A DNA stretch of 64,000 nucleotides from Burhinus oedicnemus (lineage: Eukaryota > Chordata > Aves > Charadriiformes > Burhinidae), in the NCBI GenBank assembly GCA_008921705.1, contig VFFE01007510.1, positions 395,788-459,787 on the forward strand, read 5' to 3'. Of this stretch, positions 49,801 through 62,277 are shown one piece after another. Under the pieces are notes generated by a model, which worked only from the letters and a program-made list of their open reading frames with translations, searched no databases and had not been told where the DNA came from. The position numbers and the translations under genes are program-made. The stretch's first letter is position 1. The number at the start of each line of letters is the position of its first letter.

Positions 49801-50565
49801 TCTTAAATTGTGAACAAACATGCAGGCGGTTCAATTTAATTCCGACTAGTTCTTTCCACAAAACTACAAAAAATTTCCCTGCAGGAGGAAGTGCTTGAGT
49901 CAGCTCCACAGAGAACAGAAGTTTATCCTATTCACTATGTGGGATGAATCTTCTATTGAGATGCTAAATATTGTTTCATTGCCTTCCATACAGCTCTTCC
50001 ATAAGATCTAAAGAACTTTTTTATGCCACATTGATATTCATTGTGAGCCTTTTGCCCCTGGCTGTCCAGCTGTTTTCCTGCTTACATCCTGAGGCAAGAA
50101 CTGCTGAACTTGGGGAGCAGGAAAACTGAATTATTGACAGGGATGGTCTACAGAAAATTTTAGAGAGTGAGTACAACTCAGAACTGGCGATCCAGATCTT
50201 CCAGGAAAAGAAACAAATCTGCAAGAGCAGAAGTAATAACCAGCACAGACTGAGAGAACACAGAGATGTTAAAAGAACATTTAAAGTGTGAAAGGGCAAG
50301 AAACAGGCATAATACGACATCGAGATTGTAATGGTAGATAGCAATGAAGGGTACTGAAGTGAGAACAGGAGTCTGGATGCTAGTTAGTGAAGAAAAGGTG
50401 AATTAAATGGCTACAGTGATGCAATCTGATGCACCAACAGATGAGATGATAAATGGAGAGAGGAATCAATGGTGACTGAAGTTTAAAAGGGTGGGAACAA
50501 AGTGATTTGAAAGATTATGGTACAGAACAGAGAGGAAGATTTGGAGAGGAGATAAACATATTTTC

Positions 50566-50592
50566 TCTCTATCCAATGTGTTTGGATAGAGA
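50566..50592. repeat. Perfect 11-bp-stem inverted repeat
   Basis: TCTCTATCCAA (50566-50576) pairs perfectly with TTGGATAGAGA (50582-50592) around a 5-bp loop. It could form a DNA cruciform or an RNA hairpin. No T-run terminator or known RNA gene is attached. Confidence 0.85.
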
Positions 50593-51161
50593 ATGGAAGA
50601 AATGTATTATAGTCACTTCTTAAAATAAAAGCCGATTTCTAATAGCTTTTGATTATTAGAAGATGTTTGTAGCATCTGAGGAATTCAGTCTTTACAGAGA
50701 TGTTTGTTCAGCCTGAATATTAAGAAAGATATTACTAGAGTCCTGCTTTAAAAAAAGCATTAAAAATTAAAGTAATTCCTTTATGTGCAATAAATAGTGA
50801 CAGATTAACAACACCAGAACAACAACAACCCCCCACACACAAAAAACAGGTTCAGTTTTCCTTTGCTATCTGCAACTAGAATTTGCTCTTGAGGCACTCA
50901 AAACTATGTACCATTCAAGTAAATTTGCTTGATCTGGAGATTAACAGGAGATCAGAACTAACAATTAGATAAAAACTCTATTCCCTCTTCCTTTCTGATT
51001 CTACTGCACATTCAAAATAAGTAAGACACCTCTGGCTAAGGAAGAGCAGACCTTCTTGAATAGAAAGGAGATCAGCTTTCCCAAAGCTGTGCTTTCTTTG
51101 GATCAGGAGATGTGCACATGAAGAGAAAGAAGGCAGACAACTTTTGATAGCAGTAAAAGCT

Positions 51162-51465
51162 CATGGAATCATAGATTCATAGAATAGTTTGGGTTGGAAG
51201 GGACTTTTAAAGATCATCTAGTCCCTCATCATCCCCCTGCAATAAGCAGGGACATCTTCAGCCAGGTCAGGTTGCTCAGAGCCATGTCCAACCTGACCTT
51301 GAATATTTCCAGGGATGGGGCATCTACCACCTCTCTGGGCAACCTGGGCCAGTGTTTCACCACCCTCATTATAAAAAATGTCTTCCTTATATCTGGTCTA
51401 AATCTACCCTCTTTTAGTTTAAAACCGTTACCCCTTGTCCTGTTGCAAAAGGCCCTGCTAAAAGT
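51162..51465 (-). mobile_element. CR1 LINE, 3' 300 bp
   Basis: The + strand begins with 'gaatcatagattcatagaatagtttgggttggaagggacttttaaagatcatctagtccctcatcatccccctgc', the inverse of the avian CR1 3' end. It runs through the ORF2 C-terminal region ('accacctctctgggcaacctgggccagtgtttcaccaccctcatt'), ending near 51465. Orientation is minus. The coding remnant carries several in-frame stops, so this copy is more decayed than that at 23.4 kb. The + strand ORF crossing it is an antisense shadow. Confidence 0.95.
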
Positions 51466-52100
51466 AAAATGCTCATACCATTCCTAGATTTGCTTTATGT
51501 GGAAAATCTACTGGAGGCCTTTCTTACCCACAGCATGCTTTCTGTTACAGGACTCAGGAAGAAGGTACTGTTGAGCCAACGGCCAGTCTCCCAAAGAGAC
51601 TGCTGTTAGAGATAATTCAAAATTTCATTGTATCCTGATGAACACCTTTAACATTTAAAAACTTATTTTGTTCATTGTTTTTTAAAAAAGCCATTTTCCA
51701 ACATCCAAAATTTGCCTAATTTTATTTTTCATCAATTCTGTTTATCAAAGATGCATAAATATTACAATAGCATAGTTACTGGCAACACTGGTGTCCTGAG
51801 TACCAACTGTCTGGTAAACAGAAAGTGGCCATTTCAGTAATGTCTGAATATACATTCTGGGACCAAATCTAAGATCTCCATATTTTTAGGGATAGAGGCA
51901 TTACTAATTGTCATTCTTTTTGAGAAAAACGTAGTTTTTTGACAGAAGAGAAACAAAAAAGTGTAATTGGAATGTTTCACTTAATTTAAACTTTTCCTAC
52001 AGCTTCATTTTACGTGCAGCTTTCCAGGCTGAGGTATTTGTGCATGGGATGAATTTGCCTAGCATACAGACAGGCAAGGAAGAAGAGTTGATCTTCTCTA
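51466..52100. other. AT-rich non-coding stretch
   Basis: Unique-looking sequence between the CR1 fragment and a possible ancient repeat. Nothing else is seen. Confidence 0.5.
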
Positions 52101-53230
52101 CTCAAGCTGGGATGACAGTAGCTGCTGTATGCACCTTGGCCCCAATCTGTTACAGAGATTAGGCATCCAAACTAGGACTTAGTTGGCTTTCAGTCCTCTG
52201 TATCTAAGAACTCATAATATCCCATTCCCCTCACAGCCTTAGGTACCCAAATTTCCCCAGTCAAGTGCCTTGAGTGCCTGTTACTCACGCTTGGAACTGC
52301 TTCCAGCTAAGTCACAACCAGCTCTCATCAGGACATGTTTTCTGCCTGAGATCCTAGAGGAGCTCGGTCCAGGGGGCATGCTGAGAGTGTGCTTCTCTTC
52401 CTAAAAGAGCTGAGCTCATCACAAAACACAAGACATAAATGAACTGTCATTCCAAAATACAGCCAGAGAAGGAGGCTGGTCAGAAGTAAGTTTAGTGATT
52501 GTTTCATCCCTCCTGCCCTCACCAAATCTGCTGCCATTTTCTCCATCTTTCTTTCATAAAATAAAGCAGGAGGGACTGCTCTGTCCAAGATGTGAGTGAG
52601 ACACATGGGTTCACCCCATGTGAATCTGAGGGAGTTCAGACCTTCCCTTCCTCATCACAAGAAGCCTGCCCTAATCACCAGTTTTGTGTCCTGAAGATAC
52701 TCAGCGGGAGAAGCTATCTCCACTATTCCCATTGACACTATGCTGCTTTGCAAAAAAACCCACCCAAAACCCCATCAAAGAATTAAAGAGTAATTAGCAG
52801 CCAGAGAGGCAGCAAAGTACCCACCATTACAATGTTCACCTGGGAGCAGGAACGCCTTGATTTCTGCCCTGTTCTAAGCACTAAAGAGTGTGTGAGCAAC
52901 ATTATTTAATCTTTGCAATATTGAATAAAAGCAAGAAAGCACATCCACCGTCTCCTTTTTCAAAGCATATCCTAGTCCTTAATGTGTTTTTAAAAGGGAT
53001 GACTCAGGGTCCTAAATCTAGGAGAGGGCCATGGCTGCAAATCTCAGTCATTCTGCAGTTCAGATTGGGTTTCTCAATCCCAGGAAGGGACAGGGCAAAC
53101 CACTGTCTTGGTCACCAGTCCTCCACTCATGGTTTTGCAGCAGCTTAAGCCAGTCTAAACCAGAACTGCTGCTCCTCTCTCCCTGCCACATGTAAGTAAC
53201 CACAGTGAATCAGTTAGAGTGTTAATCCAT
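52101..53230. repeat. Possible ancient sauropsid interspersed repeat (weak)
   Basis: Phrases such as 'cagagattaggcatccaaactaggacttag', 'cttaggtacccaaatttcc' and 'tgttcacctgggagcaggaacgccttgatttctgccctgttctaagcact' recall an old, very abundant sauropsid repeat family whose copies contain 'taggcacctaa' and 'tcacctgggatgtgggagacc' segments. Divergence is too high to fix boundaries, orientation or class. It may instead be unique sequence. ORFs inside (52328-52606 -, 52888-53148 +) are not recognised. Confidence 0.25.
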
Positions 53231-54560
53231 CTGATAACTAATCATTTGTTTCTACAGTGTTAGCTTTCTGCCACAATACCAATTTGGTTTGGGTTACCAC
53301 ATGGTAGAAATACATCACCAGAAAGCAGGAGTCGAAGGCCCAATGGCTTGGACTTAAATTGATCTAAGCTGCCAAGGAGCCTCATACTTGGGGTGCTGCC
53401 TTTAGGAATTAATTCTGAGGTGTCTCATCCTGTCCAGGTATTGCAGATGCCCAGGTACTTTACAGAAGGCTGTTCCCTTCTAGGAGGCAAAAAAATCCCA
53501 ATCCATAAACCTTCTAAAATCAAACGGTTCGTTGCGTTTTTGCAGCCAGAGTTGTCTGGTCTGGTACCTGGAAGCCAGCTGAGTGGGGCCAGCGCTGGGG
53601 AACCCAGAGCTCCCCATAATGCACTAGAAGCAGAAGAGCATCCAGCTGGCTTTCTCATTTCCTCATCTTGGTAATAGTGCCCATATGAACTGTGCCATTT
53701 TTCCTTCTGGTGTTCTAGTTTTATTGGGCTCCAGTTTTAACTTTTGGGGCTGTGCTTGTGTTTAATGTTTTTTGTTTTCTTACAAAAAATATGAACCTAT
53801 GCAATAGGACTAACATAAAACGAATAATTGAATCAAAAGCTAAAAAAGGTGGTTCAACTTGTGAACTGTTGTTCAAACAAATGGAAAAATGTAATTAGGG
53901 AGCATATTAAAACCAACAAAGTCTGGATGCCTACCTGGGACAAAGACTAAACCTACAGTAAATGTTACATGCAACAAATAGCCTGACAAGTTCTCTTCAA
54001 AGATCTGCAATTATTATTAAGTGGATGTTCAACCTGACCGGACATCCTAAAAGGTATTTATCCTTGCGTAGAAGTTCTGCAGCTATGTGGTTATCCTAAA
54101 CCGATTTCTCCTCTACCCCATAGTTTCTCTTCTCTTTTTTCCTATTTATACTACAATCAAGTCTCCTGAAACTTCATCTGGGCGAAGATATTCACCAAAC
54201 CCAGATGGAGAGTGCACTGAAGGCAGACCTTTTCTAAGCATTTCTTCTGATACAGCATTTGGTCTGGGCGCAGATGAGCTCTCCTGGGAGTTGCGTCAGA
54301 CAATTTTGATATTGTTGCTTTCTGAAAAGAGACCATTTGATTTTAGTGTTTCAAATGCCATGGGGACATCAAACAAGATTGTAAGAAAATACTTCCTGGG
54401 GTCAGGACCCATGCTGATGGGGGGAGAATGTGGATGGATTTAGGAAACTCTGCTTAACGTTTCTAAATTATCTGTCAGTCCCTGCTCCAGAGACCCGTGG
54501 AAGAGACAAGAGGCTGTATGTTCCCCTAGTCCGTGAAGTTATTAGTATGACAGGAGTCAT
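53231..54560. other. Non-coding stretch containing an exon-like segment
   Basis: Nothing is recognised apart from the exon-like segment at 54162-54380 and a GC-richer patch at 53520-53650 where + and - strand ORFs overlap. Confidence 0.45.
54162..54380 (+). other. Exon-like open segment flanked by splice-site matches
   Basis: The + strand frame 54087-54443 is open for 118 codons. Within it, a pyrimidine-rich stretch (54104-54148) containing CCCATAG at 54117-54123 precedes a second AG at 54160-54161. A good donor ATT|GTAAGA follows at 54381. Taking the second AG gives 219 nt, exactly 73 codons, so the exon would be phase-symmetric; taking the first gives 257 nt. The encoded peptide has mixed composition (Gly, Ser, Asp, Glu and Arg-rich, then hydrophobic) and matches no family I know. 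No partner exon was found. Confidence 0.2.
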
Positions 54561-54727
54561 ATAGAATCATAGAATCATTTTGGTTGGAAGGGACCTTTAA
54601 GATCATCGAATTCAACCGTTAACCTAGCACTGCCAAGTTACCACTAAACCACGTTCCTCAGCACCCCATCTACACATCTTTTAAATACCTCCAGGGATGG
54701 TGACTCAACCAATTCCCTGGGCAGCCA
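54561..54727 (-). mobile_element. CR1 LINE, 3' 167 bp
   Basis: The + strand starts with ATAGAATCATAGAATCATTT, then 'ttggttggaagggacctttaagatcatcgaattcaaccgttaacctagcactgccaagttaccactaaaccacgttcctcagcaccccatctacac' and 'ctccagggatggtgactcaaccaattccctgggcagcc'. The interior differs from the other two minus-strand avian CR1 copies here and matches a subfamily common in non-galliform birds. Minus orientation, 5' truncated at about 54727, non-coding. Confidence 0.95.
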
Positions 54728-57700
54728 AAGCTGTCGTTTAAAAATTATCATAGCACTGAAACAAATAATGTACATCTTTGGTAATTCCAGACAGGGCTCC
54801 CTTAATGCAGACAGGTCCACTATTGTGGACCTGTAGCTTAGAGAAATGCAAACAGCAAATTTTTACAAGTTTAAGTTTTTCTCTGGTTATCTAAATTTCT
54901 TATGTAGGTCTTATTATCATCTTGTCCAAGTACCTCAGAATCTTAAAAATCTATGTCTCAAGTCCAAGCTCAACTTTTTGACTATCTAGTCAAAAAGAAA
55001 GGACTCCTTTCTGCTCATCTGATAGTTAGTCACTTGTTCTTCCACATGGATTTAGAAAGCAAGGTTTAAGTTCACGATGAGCAGAAAAGGGACTTACACC
55101 TGCATCTCTTGCATCCCCTGGCTTTGTATCTGCTAACACTTACATCCCCTCTGATGCGACCTGTGCACAAGTGAGAAGTCTGAAGTTAGTTGATGCAAAA
55201 CTGGAAAGATTTTAAAATCACAGATGTGTTTCATGAAATGAAAAAATTATTTTGTACATGAATAAATGAAATACATCATTTCACAACCTGTAGTCTCCAA
55301 CTCCTATTGAAAGAAGTAACTAACTAAAAGACAATAAGCAACAATTTAGTCAGGCTTCTTAAATTTTAGGACAGCCCTCAGCTAGTGGATCATCTTTCCT
55401 CTCCAGTTTGTTGGCTATCTCTGATCAGTTGGGTATGGTGCCTGACTTGGGCAGAAGTGGAACTTCCTTTATTAACTATTTATTACAGGTGTGGTGAGCG
55501 GCTGTTGTAGAAAGTTTAAAGCTTATGTTCTTTAGTGGAATCTGAACGCTTACTCTTAAAATGCCTCTGGCTTATCTACTGACACTCTGCCAGATGTGAA
55601 TCATAGCAGGATTGCCTGCTGCCTTCTGTGTAGAATTGGACACACTGAGAAAGTGTCTTCATCTCCATCATCAGATTTTCTAATTAGTTAATGTAAATGT
55701 TACCTCTGCACTGCTGTTTTTTCCTGAAAGGAATGTCTTGCTTCTACACTGTCAGATTTTAGGGTAAGAGAGCAGTGAAGATGAACACAAAGACAAATCA
55801 AAGAATCAGTGTGGGCTGCTAGGGGAATAAATGACTTACTGTAAGGAAACACTGTTAAAACCAAAGTGCAACAAGACAGGTTTTTGCGCTAAATTAAACT
55901 TTAATTATCAGGATTGCACCTGGACCACAGAACTCATTTCTTCAGTTAAAAAACATGCAAGTATCTTTCTGTGGGACTAACAGACTGACCAAGTTTTTTA
56001 AGCCTCCCATGAAAGTGACACAAATGCATAGAAACAGGAATAAATGAATAAATGGGAAAGCAACATTTCTATCCATTGCTGCACTAACTTAGACGGAAAA
56101 GGACACACCATTAGAAGAGAAAGGGTGCTAAAAGCATAACACTAGATGGCTAAGTTTGCGTGTACTTTGGTATAAAAGCTAGGGATCATCAGGCTGAGTG
56201 TTCTGAAAGCTTCTCCATTCAGCTGGACTGAAAAAAACAATTCCTACACTTTGTTATGAGTCAAGCCAACAAGATATTTTTAATGGGCTTTCAGACTTGA
56301 TTTTGGAAATATCATGGTGTCACTTATGGTAAAACTAGAACAAATAATAGCATCTGTCTTGAATATAGCCGTCTCAGCCCCATTACACCATCGCAATGCC
56401 ATTAGAAGCAAACCGGTTTTCCTGTCCTTTATGTCTATTAAGTTATCTTCCAAAGTGATAGCATTCTTACCAGGAAAATTTGCCAAGCATGTCTAAAGAA
56501 TTGCAGTTTCTGATTTCCTTTGGTTGATGTTCTGAGTATCCCATCAAAAAAGTAATTTATTAAGCCCATTTGATAAAAATAGCCTCTGTATCTGAAGGAG
56601 GCTCATGTTTATTTTGCATCTAGGTTAACATAATGGTAGTTGGGAGCTTATGGATTAGTTACTCCAGATTTCGAGAAATTCAGTTTTTCAAGAAGCTATG
56701 AACAATGGTATGTGAGGTTGGTTGCTGAATTTGGGGTTTGGTTTTTGGTGTTTGTTTTTTTTAAACACTTTCCTGTCACCTTTCCCAAAGCAAGCATACC
56801 AAAGTAACCCATGTAAACTGCAAATGTGCTCACAGGGTGATTAATGTCAGCTGTCACTGAAGAAAATGTTCGAGCGAGCAACAGCGTACACCGTTTAGCA
56901 TGGGATGGAAAACTTTGAATCTCTTTTATATCATTTTGGTGAGAGAATCTGACTTGGCGCTGAATACCAGAGTATTATTCTCTTGACTGCAGCTTAGCCT
57001 CCATAAACTCACTTGAGCTAATGGACTTTCAGAGCTAAGCTACTACAAAGGCATAGCTACAGGAGGAAACCAGACTGAGATTATTCCTGAAATCTGAGGT
57101 CAGTCTGTTAAAACTGCATGGCTTCTGAACCCCACTGACTCAAATCGCAGTTTCCTGACATGATGATAGAGCATAAACCATCTTTCCTTTTGCCAAGCGG
57201 CTACGAACTGCCACTAGAGCCCTATAGCAGATGTCTCTGTGGCTGAAGCATAAGCACTCACTGACTAACAATGAAGCAGTGCAAGGGAGGATGGAGCACA
57301 GAAGAAAGGGAGCAGAAAAAGCTGAGACAGCTGACAGAACTGCTTTTGGAAAGGAAAACAAGGTGAGCACCTGCAAACTCCTGCATCATAGCATATGTCA
57401 TCCTGTTGAGCAAGGAGTGGAGATTAAATTGTCCTCTGCATTTGCCCAGGAGTAATCCTGACTCATTTAGGAAACACAGTGTATCCAAGCTATTGCTCGG
57501 CTTTTGATAGTCACTTTGCTTCTGCTTGTTCTGTAGCAATTTGACATGTCAGTTCTCAGTATCAAGCTTCTTGACTATCAAGCAAATAAGGCATATATCT
57601 GAGTCCTATACCATTCCCTCATTCTTCATAGGAGTAAAAAACTCAAGGGCTATCCATTCGAAGAACTTTGTCCCTCATTCCTCCCATCTTAAAAGAAAAG

Positions 57701-58610
57701 AGGAAAAAAGCAAAGAAAAAAACCTAGCCCTTTAACTGTATCTAATATGAAATATATGCAATTCTAACTGGGGATGTCTGGGGGATTCAAGAAGATTTTG
57801 TGCTCTAAATCCTCACTCGGTGGTTTCCTGTATAACTCTGCAAAAAATCCCACCAAACCCTTACACACTTGCTTTTATGTCTATATGACAAGTTATAGGA
57901 AACCAAAACTCATCTTCCTTTCAGGGTTGTTTAGGCACTTGATTCATATCTCACGCACTGGGAAGCTGATGGAAATTCTATGCAAGTGCATAAAGCTGCT
58001 TTCTTACCAAACAAACTGTGGCTTTACAATAGCTAAGATGGAGTTAAACCAGAAATACATCTAGGCAGCTTTATTGGGTCACGGGTTAAAATGATTACTC
58101 TTTGATGTACACTACAGCTTCTCTTCAAATTATGCCTCTTCTCCAACAGCTCATGTAAAGCTTACCACTCCCTATTCCTGTTCTCATTTTAAAATAACCG
58201 TTTATAAAGCTTTTCCAGTATAATAGTAAAGGGATGGTAAATGGTGACTAATAATTCCTAGATGTATTTATGATTCAACACCCCTAGAAAGCAGCGATGC
58301 AAATAATAGATACCTGTCTTGTGAAAGAAGTACCAGGGAAATTTCTTGATCTTTAAAGCAGAACTTTTCAGGCAGCGGTCACTGTGTATCACTCAGTTTT
58401 GCACCCATGACCCATGCAGTTGTCCAGACAGGAAACCTTCCAGACAGATCATGTGCTGAGGTGCAGTTAGGACTAAATACCTTATAATATTCAGTAAATT
58501 TGATTGTGGTCACTCAGTCTGTGTAGGCACGGGCAGGAGTCATTAGGTGACAACTTACTGTTCTCACATATAAGATTTCTTTTTGTACAGGTTTACCTGA
58601 AACCTCAGCT
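54728..58610. other. AT-rich non-coding stretch
   Basis: No gene is recognised. A patch at 56280-56496 is open in long frames on both strands and has the texture of conserved sequence. TTTCTAATTAGTTAATG near 55678-55694 is a homeodomain/HNF1-like cluster. Confidence 0.5.
56280..56496. promoter_or_regulatory. Candidate conserved element, open on both strands
   Basis: About 215 bp without stops in a - strand frame (68 codons) and mostly open in a + strand frame (60 codons, 56314-56496). Base composition is balanced and no repeat is recognised. Neither peptide is known. The texture suggests a conserved non-coding element or unannotated exon; this is inference. Confidence 0.2.
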
Positions 58611-58650
58611 ATTATAATTATTATAATATCAGATATTATAATATTATAAT
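58611..58650. repeat. AT-only inverted repeat
   Basis: ATTATAATTATTATAATATC is followed after one base by GATATTATAATATTATAAT, the complement with a single-base insertion. It forms a nearly perfect 19-bp hairpin of almost pure A/T with a minimal loop, similar to cruciform-extruding palindromic AT-rich repeats. Confidence 0.88.
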
Positions 58651-59769
58651 TCTCTGCATACTCTTTGACTATTTGACACTACTTGACTGAGCGAAGCTCT
58701 AGCTTTTCATCTCCATTATACCCAGAGGATTCCATACCTTCAGTTCAATCATCTACTTGTCTACTGGTGTACTCAAAAGGGGATGAGCTAATTAGGAGAG
58801 GTAGCCTAGATGGCTGTAACAGAAGAGATTAAATTGTCAAAATTTCCTAAATATTCTTTTTTTCTTCTCATTGTCAGATACTTAGAAAAACCAAGTTGCT
58901 TCTAGCTACTACGTATTTGCTTTAGAGAAAAGAGTACAACCCAGTGCCTTTGTATGTACTCTTTGCCATTCAAGTATAATTGTTTTATTAAGTGGAAAAG
59001 CTTTAGCAACCTAAAAAGCTTTTGTTAGTATTTATTTTAAGTTAAATACGTAACTTGCTAAGAGGGAAAAATAACCAGGTATGCCCTACTGAATCAGTAG
59101 CAATCAGTTAATTAGAGCCAAATTTAAGGTATTTATTCACATCATAAAAAGCAAGCAAACATGGTTTGGGTACAAGAAGAACTCTCAATGTATTCTCTAA
59201 ATATTGGTTTGGTTTTTTCTCAACCGACTATTTACAAATTCGATAACTCGAGCTCTGATTTCTCCTCTGAATTGTTTTCCCATTTTTAGTCATACCACAG
59301 CGGTTTTCCCTATTCATGTGGAAGCACTCAGGGTTTTTTCAGCACAAGTGCTTGAAAACAAGATAAATTGGATTCCAGAGGAGAATACAACTTTTAAATC
59401 TAGAAAATTAGTGGGTTTTAGGCAAGCAAGAAATTGATATTATCATAAATGGATTGTATTCTACTTTTAACTTGCTGGGGTCTCCAGGAATGAGTTGACA
59501 CAGAGTCCTGAACAGTTCCAGTCTAGAGGCAGAGACAGAAAGGTTTGTCCTGTCCCATGAGCATCTCTAACATTTTCAAAACTGTTCCTGCCCTGAATAG
59601 TGAAAAAAAGTCTCTCAAACATAATAACCCTTCCTAAATAGAAAATACAGAAATTTGGTTGGATTAATTAAAACATTGGGATTTTGGAATTCCTTTATTT
59701 CAATTCCCAATATAAATTGATTCATTGCAAACCAAATGTTTCTTTAAATGAAAAAGTGGCCTCCATTAA

Positions 59770-59798
59770 TACAAAACAAAACAAAATAAAACAAAACC
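59770..59798. repeat. (AAAAC)n microsatellite
   Basis: Five to six AAAAC units with one AAAAT interruption. No adjoining retrocopy is recognised. Confidence 0.88.
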
Positions 59799-60495
59799 AC
59801 TTCAGTGAGATACTTTGGCAACTTCCAAACTTTCTTTAAAAGAAAATTTTTTATAAGAGGACATCTGTCAAAACCAATTGCTTTGACAGTCAGTTTCGGT
59901 TTTGACAAACATAGACTTTTGTAATTAACGTTTAATTGAAAAATTCCTGACCAGGCCTATTATAGCTTGACATGGGAATTGGCTAGCAGTTGGAGACTGT
60001 GCAAAAGAAATACGATATTTGCACAGCCCAAGGGAGAAAAGCAAGCTGGGGAGTGAGGGTATAAAATTAAGGTGATGTTATATAAGGCAGCTTCTTTCCC
60101 AGAAAAATCTCATAGTGAGCAGAAAGCGTTACTGATTTTGTTTGCTGTGACAGCAAGGGGAACCGGTGTGGCCAAATTGGGATTGCTTCATGCCCTGGCT
60201 ATGGAAAGCATCTGCATTTATTAATATGTCCTCTGCAGGACATAGCAGTAGTATATCAACACGCACAGTGCCAGTGGTTAAAAAGTTGAAGTTTCACAGG
60301 AAATGGGAGTCATCAGTATCTCATTTTGATGAAAAAAAGGTTAAAATCTAGATTTCCCTTTACTCCATGAAATAGCCTGTGTGACGGTGATGCCCACTAA
60401 ACAGTTTGTGTCCTGCTAATTGCAGGGCTGCAGAAAACTATGTACATGCACACAGTTGCAGAGCTTCATGTTCCTGTTGAAATGCCTTAACAGAG

Positions 60496-60520
60496 TAATT
60501 ACTTTGCCAATTACAAATTA
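60496..60520. promoter_or_regulatory. Cluster of homeodomain-type sites
   Basis: TAATTA (60496-60501), CAATTA and AAATTAG occur within about 25 bp in non-repetitive sequence. TAAT cores are frequent by chance in AT-rich DNA, so this is suggestive only. Confidence 0.2.
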
Positions 60521-62277
60521 GCCCTGCTTATAAAGCATCTCCACATCTTTAGGCTACATTTTCCAGAAAAAAAAGGGGTGCTCTTTGCTGCTGCTGCACC
60601 TCCCACCACCTTTGTTCCTGCTGGTACTACCACAGCTGCCTCACGAGCCGAGGAGGTGGTAAGGTGCACTGAGACAGCAGTGGTACTTGCAACAGGAGCT
60701 GATGTATCCATGGAGGTGGAAAAAGTGCAATAAGAGCAGTATCAAAAGAGTCAGATACATGTAGGATGAGTGGGAATTTCTGCATGCCTAGGGAGGAAAA
60801 ATGAGATGCTGGAGAGATTTCAAAACATTTTATTCCTCCAAATAATTTTTTTTTTCTTTCTGCTAGAGCACAACAGGACAATAGCGATTACAGTCTCCCT
60901 GTGCAATTCCAGCTTTCTAGCCACAGCCATTTTGGGGGCAGATATAATTAATCTTTTCCTCATGCACTTGAGAATGCATTGGGATACTCTCCAAGTCTCA
61001 TCTTCAGCAGACACCTTTATTCCCCAGGGGGGATTTATTCACTGATACAAATCACTCACTTTGAACATACTAATCGATATGTTTCAAGAGTTTGCATAAA
61101 TGATGTTTGGAAGCTGTGGTGAATACTTCTTCATTTAGAAGAAAACAAACTCTCCTTGAGAGGGAATGCACCGTGTATAATTCTGCAGCAGAACTGACAA
61201 AATGGACAGAGACCCCCTAGGTACCCAATTCATTAAAGCAGCCAGTCTTCAGTGGGAATTTTAAGGAACAATAAAACGAAAAGATAGAAGATACTGAGGT
61301 ATTCTTCTTTCAACCGTAACAACAAAAATTGTCTCCTTTGCATAGGCCTCACTGACATTAAAGCCCTAGATGTACCAAGAGGACAACAGACCACTGTCTC
61401 AGCCTCAACAGGCTGGGTGTTATTACCCTCCTTTCCTGAGGACTTGAGGACAGAAAGAGGACATGAATGCCACTGTTACATGAATCCCTTGTAATGCGCC
61501 CATAAATTGATTAAAATTCTTCTTTACTTCATCTTGTGGGTACATGTGCCAGTAGGAACAGGAAGGGGAAGGGGAAGGAAGAACACGGGGAGTGTAGTGG
61601 CTATCAGTTATTTGACCCAGCTCCAGCTTGATTTACTTCAGCCTACCAAAAGGCTGACTGAAATGGAGACTGTGGTCTTGAACTGCTGAATGAAAAGTAG
61701 GTAGACACAGAGAAGGAGTCTTTAGAAGTGCCAGAGTGGCCAGCGTTCCTGATTTGTGCAAGAAAACCCAGGCTCACCGACACCTCTGCAAAGAAAGAAT
61801 ACCTGCGATAGAGTCAATGGAGTAGTCGCATTTACCACTAAAGAGAGAGATCAGAATTTGGCCTTTTGTCACTAAAGTGACAAAATTCGTGAATACAAAT
61901 AATAGTTTCAATATAGGCAATTAAAATAATAAGTGATGTGAGTAGGAAAGGACCCACTCCAGCAAAATTGTTCTTCTGGATTAATTTGAATTTGAAAAGA
62001 CCACAAAGCTGATAGAACTGCCAATGGAGTTTTTCAGCCCCTCTTCTGGCTCTAAAATAGAAATTAACTTGGGCAAAAATGAGAATACAAATCCAATGGT
62101 AATCTGTCTTATTTAAATAGTTGTGTTCATCTCAAATGACTGAAATAATTCTGCAAAACTTCTAAACTTTAATTTAGAAATACCAAAGCATCATTTGAAC
62201 AACTCCGATCTAAGTATTTCAGGCGTTAATTGCAGAAGAGCAGCTTTCCATTGCATCAAGATCTTCTCTACCCACCG

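Larger units (their letters stand above)
45442..51161. other. AT-rich non-coding stretch
   Basis: No gene is recognised. It contains G14 (46393-46406), T16 (46856-46871), T14 (47833-47846) and an 11-bp-stem hairpin at 50566-50592. The - strand ORF 49382-49909 (175 codons) is the longest outside GC-rich DNA. It is hydrophobic, with no family motif and no evident exon boundaries, so it is treated as chance. Confidence 0.5.

Noticed and set aside
49382..49909. 175-codon ORF on the - strand, hydrophobic product
   Set aside because: No known motif, no clear exon boundaries, ordinary AT-rich composition. By rough estimate, one open stretch of this length is not surprising in six frames of 64 kb.
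51194..51487. 97-codon + strand ORF
   Set aside because: It is antisense to the CR1 fragment at 51162-51465.
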